From Streptomyces stelliscabiei (GTDB taxonomy: Bacteria > Actinomycetota > Actinomycetes > Streptomycetales > Streptomycetaceae), in NCBI RefSeq assembly GCF_014873495.1, contig NZ_JADBGF010000001.1, positions 3,100,001 through 3,164,000 of the forward strand: DNA of 64,000 nt, given 5' to 3'. Position 1 is the stretch's first letter. Every line of letters starts with the position of its first letter. The position numbers and the translations under genes were made by a program. Positions 1-9,469 of the stretch are shown here, in pieces. The notes under the pieces were generated by a model. It made no database searches. It was given only the letters and a program-made list of their open reading frames with translations, and was not told the DNA's origin.

Positions 1-347
1 AGCCGGTGAGTGAAGGTATTGCCGAGTCCGGGGCGACCGTCGGCGCACGCTGCGTGGTTAGCGAGCGCAGGTAGCTCGACACCGGTCCGGTGCGCAGTGA
101 GCAGGGCTGTGAAGGCAACCGGCCAGCCCAGGGGCGAGTCCAGCCCCGTCATGTCCGCAGACCGCATCGCTGCCAACAGGTCGTCGTCGTGCTTCGCGGG
201 AAGCAGTTCAGCCGTAGGTCGCCGACCCCACGTCATGCGGCACACGCCTGTGGTTCCGGTGCGCCCGGCCAGATCAACGCCCACCGTCACCATGGCGCCG
301 TCCTCCACTACATCGTCAGCCTGCGCTATCACGGGCTTCACCTGCAT
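1..347 (-). CDS. DUF429-like predicted nuclease (partial, C-terminus outside window)
   Basis: The frame starts at ATG 347 with an AGGGGAG Shine-Dalgarno 6 nt upstream and stays open to the window edge, so only about 115 N-terminal residues are visible. They contain VGVDLAGRTGTTGV near residue 21 and GLDSPLGWPVAFT near residue 68. These are the two hallmark motifs of the DUF429 family (predicted RNase H-fold nucleases or kinase-like proteins of unknown substrate). The gene lies 99 bp downstream of the UvrD-like gene on the same strand and could be the last gene of the defence operon or an unrelated neighbour. Family call is from motif recognition; function is unknown. Confidence 0.65.
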   Translation of the reverse strand, partial: MQVKPVIAQADDVVEDGAMVTVGVDLAGRTGTTGVCRMTWGRRPTAELLPAKHDDDLLAAMRSADMTGLDSPLGWPVAFTALLTAHRTGVELPALANHAACADGRPGLGNTFTHR

Positions 348-446
348 TTGGAACTCCCCTCCGTGTCCTGTCCGGGTTGTGCACGGATCAGTCACAGTGG
401 CGCTGCCCCATGGCGGTGGTCGCAGCGGCACAGAGTCCGACTCGGC

Positions 447-2759
447 CTACAACGGCAGGAACGGACTAGGCCTGCCGTGCCAGGAGATGCGCAGCGCATC
501 GCGGGCTCGGGTGGTGGCGACGAAGAGTTGGTTGCGGCTCTTCTTGAGTTCGCGTTCGTACCGTTTGGGGTCAGTCGCCTCGTATTTCTCGACGACAGCA
601 GTGCGCGGGAGGATGCCGTCGCTCGCGCCGATAACCGCGAGCTTCTGGTACTCAAGTCCCTTGAATCGGTGCATCGTTCCGATGTGGACCTCGCCGCCAC
701 CTTGCGGCCCCTCCTTGGTGAGGGTCGCAGTGGTGATGCCATGCTTCGTCTCCAAATCGGCTGCGACGCGGCCGGCCATATCGCCGTCGGCGACGCAGAC
801 GGCCATGGTGCCGCTGGGGTCGCGTACAGTGCCGTCCTCGGTGGGCTGGGTGATGTCCGCGCGCCACTGCTTGAGGGCTGCGGCTAGCTGAGTGATCTCG
901 TCGGTCCAGTCTGCGCAGGCGACGTACTCGGGGGCGGGGCCGTGCAGCAGGGAATGGTAGCCGTCGAGGGTGTCCGTGCCGTCATCGAGGTCGTCGTAGG
1001 TGCCCCCGCGGACGACCTTGGCGGCCTGGTCGAGGATCTCCTGGGTGGTGCGGTAGCTCAGCGTCAGTTTCGAGGAGCGGCCACCGCGGATGTTGATGCC
1101 GACGGTGGAAAGGGTGACTTGCCGGTCGTAGATCCGCTGGTGGGTGTCGCTGGCGATGAACAGGTCGCCAGGGCCGGAGGCGACCATGGCGCGCAGCATT
1201 TTCCAGTGGGCGGGGCTGAGGTCCTGGGCCTCGTCGACGACGATGTGACGGTAGCGGTGACGCAGGTAGCGCATCGCGGAGCTGTTGTCGTCGAGGTGGG
1301 CCAGGTCGCCGCCGCCGATGTCGGCCTTGCGCTCGGCCCGCGTCTGGATCTTGCGGGCGCGTTCCATCTCGTACCGCGCCGCGCGCTCGGCGGCCTGGGC
1401 CCAGGTCTCCCGGCCCATGCCGTTGAGGCGCAGGGCGAACTGTTCGAGCAGTTTCCAGACGACTGCGCGTTCGGGGCGGTTGAGGGCGCGGCCCATGCCG
1501 GCGCGACGGGCCTTGAAGTAGTCCTGGCGGGTGCCGAGGGACTGGCCTAGGACGATCTGCTCCCATTCGTCGAAGAGGAATTCGGCGTCCCAGCGCTGCT
1601 CGTCGTGTTCGAAGAGGACCTCGCGCAGCACGTCCAGCGCCCGGTCGTCTGTGATCAGGCTGCGCTGTGCGCCGGGCGCGGTGTTCTCGTTGAGGACGCT
1701 CTGGGCGAGCTGGTCGATGTGCTTGATGTCGACGCGGCCGAGCAGCGCCGGGTCCATGAGCGAGGTGAGCCGGGAGCGCAGGTCGGCGGTGAGGTTCTTG
1801 GTGTACGTGGTCAGCAGGATCGGCTTGCCGTGGCCTGGCGGCAGAGCCGCGGCGAGGCGGGCGACCCGGTGCAGGGCGACGATGGTCTTGCCGGTGCCGG
1901 GGCCGCCGCTGACCCGGCCGGGGCCGCTGTAGTTCCGTTCGACGATCTTGCGCTGGGTGGGGTGGAGGTAGACCTTCCAGGCCCGGAAGTCGCCCTCGGC
2001 CAGCACATTGCGGATGTCGTCGTCGACCGTAGTGACCGCGGTACGGGTGAGGGCCGCCGCCATGTCGTCCTCGAAGCCCGGTTCGAGCTCGGCGGAGGCA
2101 GGCTCGGTGATCTCACGCTCGACCTCGTCGACGGACATGCCGGAGCCGAGGCCCGTGAGGACCTCAGCGGTCAGGCGGGGGGCGCCGGCGATGAGCTGGT
2201 CGAATTCCTCGTCGGTCGTGACGGCGAGGGCCGGGCCGATGAGGGCGTCGGCGACACCAAGCCGGCGCAGGTCCTCGGGGGTGCAGCCGACGAGGAGCGG
2301 TTCGGCGGGGGCAGCCGGTTGTGGCGTCACGACGGGGGCGGGCGTGGGCTCGGCCGGTGCGGTGTGCTCGTCCTGGGCCGGCGTGAGTTGGAGTCCCGCG
2401 CGCTGGAGGACGCTCTGACCGACGACGCCGAGGTCGACGAACTCGATCTCGCCCGTAATCCGGTTGATGGCGACGGTGAGTTCTTCGTAGACGTCCTTGC
2501 GGTGGCGGACGGCGACGATCAGCCACTGCTGGACACCGTCGGCGCCGACCCCCGCCCGGGCCAGCAGCGCCCGGTACGAACGGTCGATCTTAGCGCGGAA
2601 GATCCGGCCGTCACCCTTGAGGGGCTTGAGGTCGAGGCTGGGGTGATCGGGGTCAAGACGGAACTGATGGCAGAAGTCGTAGAACTTCGTCTTGACCGAC
2701 GAGTCCATCTTGTAGAGCTCGTTCTCGGCCTTCTGGTAGAGGCTCAGACGTGCGGTCAT
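447..2759 (-). CDS. UvrD/Rep-like helicase with N-terminal RelE-like domain
   Basis: 770 aa, probably an ATP-dependent DNA translocase. ATG 2759 overlaps the upstream stop codon (ATGA), which fixes the start although the frame stays open further upstream. Residues 1-100 resemble a RelE/ParE toxin fold (alternating helices, then FRAKIDRSYRALLAR and WLIVAVRHRKDVYEEL). Walker A GGPGTGKT is near residue 286, Walker B VVDEAQDL near 507 and the motif GTMHRFKGLEYQ near 695, all typical of superfamily 1A helicases. A 150-residue Pro/Ala linker separates the RelE-like part from the helicase. It is translationally coupled to the DUF1998 helicase, which points to shared function. A RelE-like head on UvrD helicases is known; its role here (RNA or DNA contact) is inference. 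Confidence 0.85.
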   Translation of the reverse strand: MTARLSLYQKAENELYKMDSSVKTKFYDFCHQFRLDPDHPSLDLKPLKGDGRIFRAKIDRSYRALLARAGVGADGVQQWLIVAVRHRKDVYEELTVAINRITGEIEFVDLGVVGQSVLQRAGLQLTPAQDEHTAPAEPTPAPVVTPQPAAPAEPLLVGCTPEDLRRLGVADALIGPALAVTTDEEFDQLIAGAPRLTAEVLTGLGSGMSVDEVEREITEPASAELEPGFEDDMAAALTRTAVTTVDDDIRNVLAEGDFRAWKVYLHPTQRKIVERNYSGPGRVSGGPGTGKTIVALHRVARLAAALPPGHGKPILLTTYTKNLTADLRSRLTSLMDPALLGRVDIKHIDQLAQSVLNENTAPGAQRSLITDDRALDVLREVLFEHDEQRWDAEFLFDEWEQIVLGQSLGTRQDYFKARRAGMGRALNRPERAVVWKLLEQFALRLNGMGRETWAQAAERAARYEMERARKIQTRAERKADIGGGDLAHLDDNSSAMRYLRHRYRHIVVDEAQDLSPAHWKMLRAMVASGPGDLFIASDTHQRIYDRQVTLSTVGINIRGGRSSKLTLSYRTTQEILDQAAKVVRGGTYDDLDDGTDTLDGYHSLLHGPAPEYVACADWTDEITQLAAALKQWRADITQPTEDGTVRDPSGTMAVCVADGDMAGRVAADLETKHGITTATLTKEGPQGGGEVHIGTMHRFKGLEYQKLAVIGASDGILPRTAVVEKYEATDPKRYERELKKSRNQLFVATTRARDALRISWHGRPSPFLPL

Positions 2760-5700
2760 CGGGCGGCACTCTGTTCTTCGGAGTCGGGACGGGCGGTGGC
2801 GTCGGGGAGCACGCTCAACAGAGCATCGAGATCGGCGAGCCAGTCGTCGGCCGAGCGGATGGTGAACCCGGCGTCGCGATAAGCGCTCCAGGTCTTGTCG
2901 CTTTCCTCGTCCTCCTGGTCGTACGGATCGGCCATGACGGCGATCTGCGGGGTGCCGTGGTCCCAGACGAAGTCGGCGAGCCAACCGCGTTCGCCGAGCT
3001 CGTAGCCGTAAGCGGGGGCCTTCTTGCCGCCGTCGGCCAAGACATGGGCGAGGCGGGTGAGGGGAGCGTCGGGTTCGTCCTCGTCGAGGTATTCGAGGAT
3101 CTCCTGGTCCCACAGCAGATCCCGCACCGCTGCTTCGAGAGGAGTCTCGTTGGAGGCCTCTGCGGGTACGGGCTGCGGCGCGGGTGTGCCGGTGCCGTAC
3201 CGCACGACGAGGGATTCGAGTTCACCAAGGCCGCCGAAGGCTTTGAGGACCGAGATGTCGAAGCGCGCCGCGGTGGCTGTGGTGAGTTGAATGCCATCGC
3301 CGCCGTCGTGGGCGAGGAATTGCAGGATGTTGGACCACTGGAGCCAGGAGCGCCAGCGCGCCTTGTGTTCGGGCGTGCCGAGCTGGTCGTGTGCGGTGTC
3401 GTCAAGGCAGGCCAGTGCTGACCAGTGGCCGGTGGCCGCATCGACGAGGAAGGCGACGGGGAGACCGGACTGGTCGCTGGTCTGGAACAGGTTGAGCGTG
3501 CCAGTGCCCTGCACGGGGGCCGGGTCGATGCCGTCGGTGCGGCCCCAGGCGTCGAGGAGACCGCTGAGCGTCTGACGCGTCTGGTCGGGTGTGCCGTTGC
3601 CGACGAGGATCTCCTGGCCGGTCCCGAGGAGCCCGCCGACCATGGCTGATGCCCGCTTGCCCCAGGCCGCGTCGTCCGGGCTGCGCAGGTAGGCGAGGAG
3701 CATGGTCATCGGGTCGGTGAAGGCGGTGGCCACGAGGTCGTCGCCGCCACGGTCGGCGTAGAGCTGCTTGGCGAGGTCCTGGGCACTGCGCGGGTACGGC
3801 GGCCACACCGGCTCGGCCGTCTCGCGCCCCGCGCCGGACTCCGCCGTGTTCGTCTGCCGCTCGAAGGCGTCGAGGTCGTGCCAGGTGAGCTGGAAGACGA
3901 TTCTCCCCTCGGCCCGGAGCCGGTTGCGTTTGTCGGCGTCGCCTGCGAGCCGGTTGTTCCGGCGAGAGGCGTGAAAGCGGTGTCCGTCGAGGTAGACGGT
4001 GATCTTCTGCTTGGGGCCGTCGACACGTTCGAAGGTGAAGTCGGTACGGGTGTAACCCTCGTTTCGTTGCGCCGTCAGACGCCAGCCGTGCACGGTGCCG
4101 ATCTCGTCCAGACGCAGATAGGCGCTGTTGTCGCCGCTCTCCTCCAGCACGGCGTCACCGCGCTGTCCGGCCCACCCACGCAGGGCCTTGAGGAAGCGTG
4201 CCTCCAGATCGGACTCGACCTGTCCGTCGAGACCGATCTGATCGGTGTTGCCGACCTTCTTGGTGTTCCAGGCGTCGGTGTCGGTGCCCAGGAGTTCGTC
4301 GAGGATCTCCAAGGCGGCCTGGCGGGACACGCGCTCGATGTACTGCTCGTCGGCGTAGAGGTACAGACAGCGGTGGCAGGCCGGTCCGCCCTCCTCGTTG
4401 CAGGGGCACTCCACGAGCAGCCGGCGCGCGCCCTCCAGCACCTGACGGAAGGCCGCGGGGTCGGTGAGCCGGTCGAGATAGCCGGTGCCGTGCGGGAGGC
4501 GGTCGTAGAGGACCAGGAAGTGCCGTGTCTCCGCGGTGTCGCGGTCCGGCATGGTGGCGAGGGTGGTGGCGAGGTGTTGAGGGTCGCCGCCGAAGGCGCC
4601 GTCCACGCCCAGGCGCAGGGCCGCCTGGAAGGAGTGGACCTTCTCCTCGACGAGGACGGTCGCGGCCGGCAGCAGGATGCGCAGGGCCTCGGTCTCCAAC
4701 TCGTGGGCGAGCAGGACCGGTTCCTGGGGTACGCCCTTCTTACCGCGCCGCAGCGGGCACCAGGGAGTGTGGTGCTTGAGCTCGCGCTGGCGGTTGGCGG
4801 AGTTGTCGACGGCGTCCCTGTCGTCGTCGAAGACCGGTCGTCCGTCGGCGCTCGCGGCTCCGCAGGCAGTACACACGTGGAAGGGGGCGATGCGCACCGG
4901 CTTCCCGGCGAGTTGCTCGTTCTCCTGGGCGCCGATGCTAAGCGGTCCAGCGTTAATACGGCGGATGACGGCACGGCGGGTGTAGTCGACGCCGAAGACC
5001 TCTTTGGTGTGCCGCCAGGACTTGCCCTTGGCGAAGTGGTCGGGGTGGATGTCGACCATGTCGACGACGGTGTAGAAGCGGCGGTCGCGGTCGTCGCTCT
5101 CGTCGCCGATCCTGGCGTCCTCCCGCTTGTCACGGGCCGTCACGACGCTGGGCTGGACGATCTGCCACAGGCTGCCCGAGTCGGCGATGCCCGCCTCCCC
5201 GCAGCGCGGGCAGGGCGTGATGTCGTTCTCGGCGTTCTCGGTGCGGACATAGCCGCACGAGGGACAGAAGCGCCAGTGGCGCCAGTCCTGGTCCCGGCCG
5301 GTGACGATATCGATACCGGTGATCCGGTGCTTGTAGCCCTCTGCGTAGAAGGTGTTCCCGGGGGCGAGTTCGGACAGGGCGAAGCCACGCGGACGCCCGT
5401 GGGAGAACGACTTCGACTTGTAGCGGGGCCGGCCTTCGGGTGTGGTGCCCTCGGGCCAGAAGACGGTGGCGTCGAGGGTGGTCGTGGCGTCGATGAGGGC
5501 GTAGTTGGGCAGCAGGCCGAGGTCGCACAGCACTGTCTGGGCGGGCTGACGCTGCCGTGTGGCGCCTTGCTTGGAGATGGCTCCGAGTTCGGCCTCCAAC
5601 TCCGCCTTTGTGCTCGCCTGTTCATCGTCGCCGTCCTTGAGCTCGTCGATCGCGGAGCGGATCGTACGGATGCGGGTGCGCAGCTTCTGGTTCTCGCGCT

Positions 5701-8700
5701 CCCACTCCCGTTCGGCCTTCTCGATCGCGCTGCGGATGCCGCGGACCGCGTACTTCTCCAGCTCCGCCTTGGCGGTGTCGCTCACGCCGGTCGGGAACAG
5801 GGCGAGGAAGCGGGCGACGAGTTCCTCGCCGTGGGCGAGGGCGGCGTCGGTGAAGTCGGCGAGATAGCCGGAGGGACCGAAGAGCTCGTCGACTCGGCGC
5901 GACAGCGCGGCCAGCGGCCTGCCGTCCTCGCGCAGCAGCCGGCCGCGCGCCGCGAGATCGAGGAGGTGGGCGGTGTACTGGCGGCGCAGGATCTCGATGG
6001 CCGACAGATACGAGCCCGGCGGCACGATCCGTCCGTCGATCATGTCCCGTGGCCGGTCGAGGAAGTACAGGTCGCGGCGCTTGCGGTCGGGAATGGTCAG
6101 CAGGAAGGCGTTGCCGGTACGGCGTCCAGCCCGGCCCGCCTGCTGGGCGTAGTTGGCCGGACGGCGCGGCAGGGCGCCGAGGACGACGGCGGACAGGTCG
6201 CCGATGTCGATGCCCATCTCCAGGGTAGGCGTGCAGGACAGCACATTGGGGTCGTTGAACCCTTCGCCGTTGCGGAAGGCGTCCTCGACGCGTTCGCGCT
6301 TGCCGCGGGACAGCAGACCGGTGTGCTCGGCGGTGATGACCTGGTAGGTGCCCGCTCGCCGGTACAGGCGGCGATAGTAGTCATCGCGGTAGTCGCGGTC
6401 CCGGTCGTGCCGGTCAACGGTCTCCAGCCACCTATCACCAGCGACCAGCCGCCCCTTCGCACAGCGATACGCCTGGCAGGGCTGCCCGTGGTACTGGACC
6501 AGCAGCGAGGGATGGACGGTCTGCTCCCAGAAGCACTTCGGGCAGCGCACATACGCCTCGTTGACCTGGGCGTCGGTCAGCAACTGCAGGCGGATGGCAC
6601 CCGGCTGAAGGCCGTACAGGCGGGCGGCCGTGTCGCTCGGGGTGCGCGCCGAGAGCAGCCCGGCGTCGGTGAGCCGGGGCAGCAGCCGCACCCAGAACTC
6701 GTCGGCCTGCTCACGGGTCATGTCGAGGCAACGCTGGGCCCAGGTCTGGTACCAGGACAGACGTCCGGCGGCGAAGTCGAACTCGCTGCTCGGCTTGGGC
6801 CGCGCCAGCAGGAAACTCGGTGCGGAGACCCCCTTGGGGAAGGCCTTCATACCGCGCGGGCGGCCTCCCCAGATGAAGTAGCGGCTGGTGCCCGCCTCGT
6901 CGAGAAACTTCTCCAGCCACCGGTGCCCAACCGCTCCACGCGTACGCAGCCGCTCCAACAGGCCGCGCAGGAAGGCCAGATAGCGGGCGTCATCGTGTTC
7001 GGTGAACGTCAACCCGCGGAGGGCGGCCTCCTCATGAGCGGCGCGTACGAGCGCCACGGCCGCCTGCTCGTCGGGGATGTCCACCCAGGCGGCTGAGGTA
7101 CGGGTCAGTTCGAGGGTACGGCCGTTGCGGGAGCGGTGGCCGAACTCCATGACGGCCTCGAACGCGAACCGTTCACCGATCAGGTCCCAGGTCTTCTTGT
7201 CCCCGCCTCGTCCTTGGCCGGACAGCAGGCGTGCTACGCCCGTGTCGTCGTGGAGGTCCGGCGGGACTACGGCGGCGAGTGTCTCACGGTCAGTGGTGGC
7301 CGCGACGACGTCGGCGACGAGGTCGTTGAGCGCGCTGGGCCGCTGCTCGCTCAGGTGCTTGGTGAACAGGGCCCTCAAGGAGAAGGTGTACGAGCGGGAG
7401 GCGACGAAACCGGCCCGGTGCGCGGCGTCCTGCACCGAGTCGTTGAACATCAGCGTCTTCGTCTCACGCTGCTTCTTGTCCATCTCCCCGCCGGTGAACA
7501 GCTGGGTGACGGAAGCGGCGGCGAGCGCGGCAGCACCCGTACCGACGAAGCGGATCGCGTTGTGCGTGCCGCAGGCAGGGCACCAGTCGTCCTTGGCGGC
7601 GCGTTCCGCGGTGTCGCCGAGCTGTACGAGGACGAAGGCGGAGTCGGGACCGGCAGGAGCCGGGTTGCCCTCGTCGTCGTAGTCGCCCTGGGGGTCGGGC
7701 AGCCGCAGGCGCTGGGACAGGCCGTCGAGCACCATGAGCACGCCCGCGCCGCCGGTGGTCAGCGACCTCTGCGCCGCCGGGTCCATGACGGTACGGCCGT
7801 TGCCCTCGCGGGCCTCGTTGTCGGTGGCCGCCACTAGGGTGCGCACCTTGGCCTTCTCAGCGGTGACGGTGGCCCGGCGGATCTTGTGGGCCTCGAAGTT
7901 CAGCTCCTCGAAGTCCGACTCGGGGGCGAGGACCGACCAGCCGGAACGCCCGCACTCTCGGCAGTACACCGCGGGCAGAAAGATCTTGGTGTCGCGGGAG
8001 GTGGTGGTGTCCGGCGTCGTACGCGACTGGCTCTGCGCCCCGGCCGTGTCCCACGCGAACTCGGCCTTCGGCCACGGCAGTACGCCCCGCAGCATGCGGG
8101 TGACGGACCGCGCCCACTGGTGCACCTCGACCTGGACGAAGGGGCGGCTGATCGCGTCCGGCGCGTCAGGGTCACGCGCCACGGACAGCAGCGCGACGAA
8201 GCGGGCGAGTGCCAGCGCAGCGATCTGGGGCCGCGTCGTGATCGCCTCGTCCCAGCTCTTCGCCCCACTGCGGCGCATCACGTCAAGCACCTCGTCGTAG
8301 GTGCGCACCGTGCCGTCGAAGGCGTTCAGGACGGCGTAGGTGAGCCGGTTGCGCTTGAGCGCGGCGCCAAGGGCGACCGGGTCGATGATCCGGCTTCCGG
8401 TGACGGCCTCGGCGAGGTCCGCGAGTTCTTCGGGGCCGGACGCCGGATCCGGCAGGGCGGTGAGGGTCTCAGGGGGCGTGGCCTGGCCGGGGAGGAATCG
8501 CGCGTCCGGGATCGACTCGTCCTCGCCCAGGATGAACTCGTCGACCGTCAGCCGGTCCTCACCGACGATCGCGTCCTCGGTGAACTCCGCGCCGAAGACG
8601 TTGGTGGCCACGGAGAGGAGTTGGCGTACCCCGTCCTCATCAGTGCCGGAGGCGAGGGTCGCGGAGGTGGCGACGGGGGTGATCGAGCCCAGCGGCATGC

Positions 8701-9469
8701 CAGGCCGGTTGGCATCGACGGCGATGGCAAGACGGCGCAGCAGCATGGCGACGTCGGTGCCCTGCGCGCCGTCGTAGGTGTGGAACTCGTCGACAACCAC
8801 GTAGCGGATGTCGCTGCCGTCCCACAGCGGTGCGTCGGCAGCCCGCTGGAGCAGCAGGTCGAGCATCTTGTAGTTGGTGATCAAGATGTCCGGCGGGGAC
8901 AGCTGCATGTCCTGGCGGCGGGTGTAGACCCGGTCGTAGTGCGTCGCCGCCTTCTCCCCGATGTACAGGCCGGCGCGGACACCGCTCAACTCGTCGTAAT
9001 CGGTGAGCAGATCGTTGATCCGGGCCGCCTGGTCGGTGGCCAGCGCGTTCATCGGGTAGAGGAAGACCGCCTTGACCCCGTTGTTCCCGGCCGCGCGTTC
9101 GCGCGCGCAGTGATCGAGCACGGGGTACAGGAACGACTCGGTCTTGCCGGAACCTGTGCCTGTGGTGACGAGGGTGGGCTGGGGTGTGTGGCCGTCCTTG
9201 GAGGTGAGCCGGGCGAAGGCGCGGGCCTGGTGGGCGTACGGCGTCCAGCCGTCAGTACGGACCCAATCCAGGTGCTGCTGCCAGCCGTCGTTCGCCGGGG
9301 TGAAGGGCGTACGCAGGCGGAGGTACGGTCCGCGGAACATGCCCGTCGTCTCGTCCCCGAGGAAGGCGTTCAGGGCCTTTCGAGCGCCCTCGTCCGCGAG
9401 GCCGTACGTCGTGGACAGGTACTGGAGCAGGCTCTCCTTGAGTCCCTGTGCTTCGAGGGTCGGCCTCAC
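2756..9469 (-). CDS. Giant DEAD/DEAH helicase with DUF1998 and possible C-terminal nuclease domain
   Basis: 2,237 aa. I place the start at GTG 9469 because it overlaps the methylase stop (GTGA) and has GGAGG 10 nt upstream; an ATG 33 nt further upstream lies inside the methylase gene. Walker A TGTGSGKTES is near residue 104, DEFHTYDGAQG near 230, and the second RecA lobe (TPTLEMGIDIG, then QQAGRAGRR) near 1,090-1,115. About 800 residues therefore separate the two lobes. Cysteine pairs (CPACGT, CPRCGE) look like zinc sites. The DUF1998 signature with CPCNEEGGPACHRC lies near 1,690. After it, about 500 residues include TVYLDGHRFH and, downstream, GRIVFQLTWHDL, resembling DUF559/Vsr-type nucleases. 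DrmA and DrmB of DISARM are separate helicase and DUF1998 proteins; here both functions sit in one chain. Nuclease activity is inference. Confidence 0.85.
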   Translation of the reverse strand: MRPTLEAQGLKESLLQYLSTTYGLADEGARKALNAFLGDETTGMFRGPYLRLRTPFTPANDGWQQHLDWVRTDGWTPYAHQARAFARLTSKDGHTPQPTLVTTGTGSGKTESFLYPVLDHCARERAAGNNGVKAVFLYPMNALATDQAARINDLLTDYDELSGVRAGLYIGEKAATHYDRVYTRRQDMQLSPPDILITNYKMLDLLLQRAADAPLWDGSDIRYVVVDEFHTYDGAQGTDVAMLLRRLAIAVDANRPGMPLGSITPVATSATLASGTDEDGVRQLLSVATNVFGAEFTEDAIVGEDRLTVDEFILGEDESIPDARFLPGQATPPETLTALPDPASGPEELADLAEAVTGSRIIDPVALGAALKRNRLTYAVLNAFDGTVRTYDEVLDVMRRSGAKSWDEAITTRPQIAALALARFVALLSVARDPDAPDAISRPFVQVEVHQWARSVTRMLRGVLPWPKAEFAWDTAGAQSQSRTTPDTTTSRDTKIFLPAVYCRECGRSGWSVLAPESDFEELNFEAHKIRRATVTAEKAKVRTLVAATDNEAREGNGRTVMDPAAQRSLTTGGAGVLMVLDGLSQRLRLPDPQGDYDDEGNPAPAGPDSAFVLVQLGDTAERAAKDDWCPACGTHNAIRFVGTGAAALAAASVTQLFTGGEMDKKQRETKTLMFNDSVQDAAHRAGFVASRSYTFSLRALFTKHLSEQRPSALNDLVADVVAATTDRETLAAVVPPDLHDDTGVARLLSGQGRGGDKKTWDLIGERFAFEAVMEFGHRSRNGRTLELTRTSAAWVDIPDEQAAVALVRAAHEEAALRGLTFTEHDDARYLAFLRGLLERLRTRGAVGHRWLEKFLDEAGTSRYFIWGGRPRGMKAFPKGVSAPSFLLARPKPSSEFDFAAGRLSWYQTWAQRCLDMTREQADEFWVRLLPRLTDAGLLSARTPSDTAARLYGLQPGAIRLQLLTDAQVNEAYVRCPKCFWEQTVHPSLLVQYHGQPCQAYRCAKGRLVAGDRWLETVDRHDRDRDYRDDYYRRLYRRAGTYQVITAEHTGLLSRGKRERVEDAFRNGEGFNDPNVLSCTPTLEMGIDIGDLSAVVLGALPRRPANYAQQAGRAGRRTGNAFLLTIPDRKRRDLYFLDRPRDMIDGRIVPPGSYLSAIEILRRQYTAHLLDLAARGRLLREDGRPLAALSRRVDELFGPSGYLADFTDAALAHGEELVARFLALFPTGVSDTAKAELEKYAVRGIRSAIEKAEREWERENQKLRTRIRTIRSAIDELKDGDDEQASTKAELEAELGAISKQGATRQRQPAQTVLCDLGLLPNYALIDATTTLDATVFWPEGTTPEGRPRYKSKSFSHGRPRGFALSELAPGNTFYAEGYKHRITGIDIVTGRDQDWRHWRFCPSCGYVRTENAENDITPCPRCGEAGIADSGSLWQIVQPSVVTARDKREDARIGDESDDRDRRFYTVVDMVDIHPDHFAKGKSWRHTKEVFGVDYTRRAVIRRINAGPLSIGAQENEQLAGKPVRIAPFHVCTACGAASADGRPVFDDDRDAVDNSANRQRELKHHTPWCPLRRGKKGVPQEPVLLAHELETEALRILLPAATVLVEEKVHSFQAALRLGVDGAFGGDPQHLATTLATMPDRDTAETRHFLVLYDRLPHGTGYLDRLTDPAAFRQVLEGARRLLVECPCNEEGGPACHRCLYLYADEQYIERVSRQAALEILDELLGTDTDAWNTKKVGNTDQIGLDGQVESDLEARFLKALRGWAGQRGDAVLEESGDNSAYLRLDEIGTVHGWRLTAQRNEGYTRTDFTFERVDGPKQKITVYLDGHRFHASRRNNRLAGDADKRNRLRAEGRIVFQLTWHDLDAFERQTNTAESGAGRETAEPVWPPYPRSAQDLAKQLYADRGGDDLVATAFTDPMTMLLAYLRSPDDAAWGKRASAMVGGLLGTGQEILVGNGTPDQTRQTLSGLLDAWGRTDGIDPAPVQGTGTLNLFQTSDQSGLPVAFLVDAATGHWSALACLDDTAHDQLGTPEHKARWRSWLQWSNILQFLAHDGGDGIQLTTATAARFDISVLKAFGGLGELESLVVRYGTGTPAPQPVPAEASNETPLEAAVRDLLWDQEILEYLDEDEPDAPLTRLAHVLADGGKKAPAYGYELGERGWLADFVWDHGTPQIAVMADPYDQEDEESDKTWSAYRDAGFTIRSADDWLADLDALLSVLPDATARPDSEEQSAAR

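Noticed and set aside
10..891. 293-aa plus-strand frame at the left edge
   Set aside because: Antisense to the DUF429-like and UvrD-like genes, both of which have motifs and ribosome sites.
3878..7096. 1,072-aa plus-strand open frame over the DUF1998 helicase gene
   Set aside because: Antisense mirror of a strongly supported gene; Val/Gly/Ala/Asp-rich composition without motifs, typical of high-GC reverse frames.
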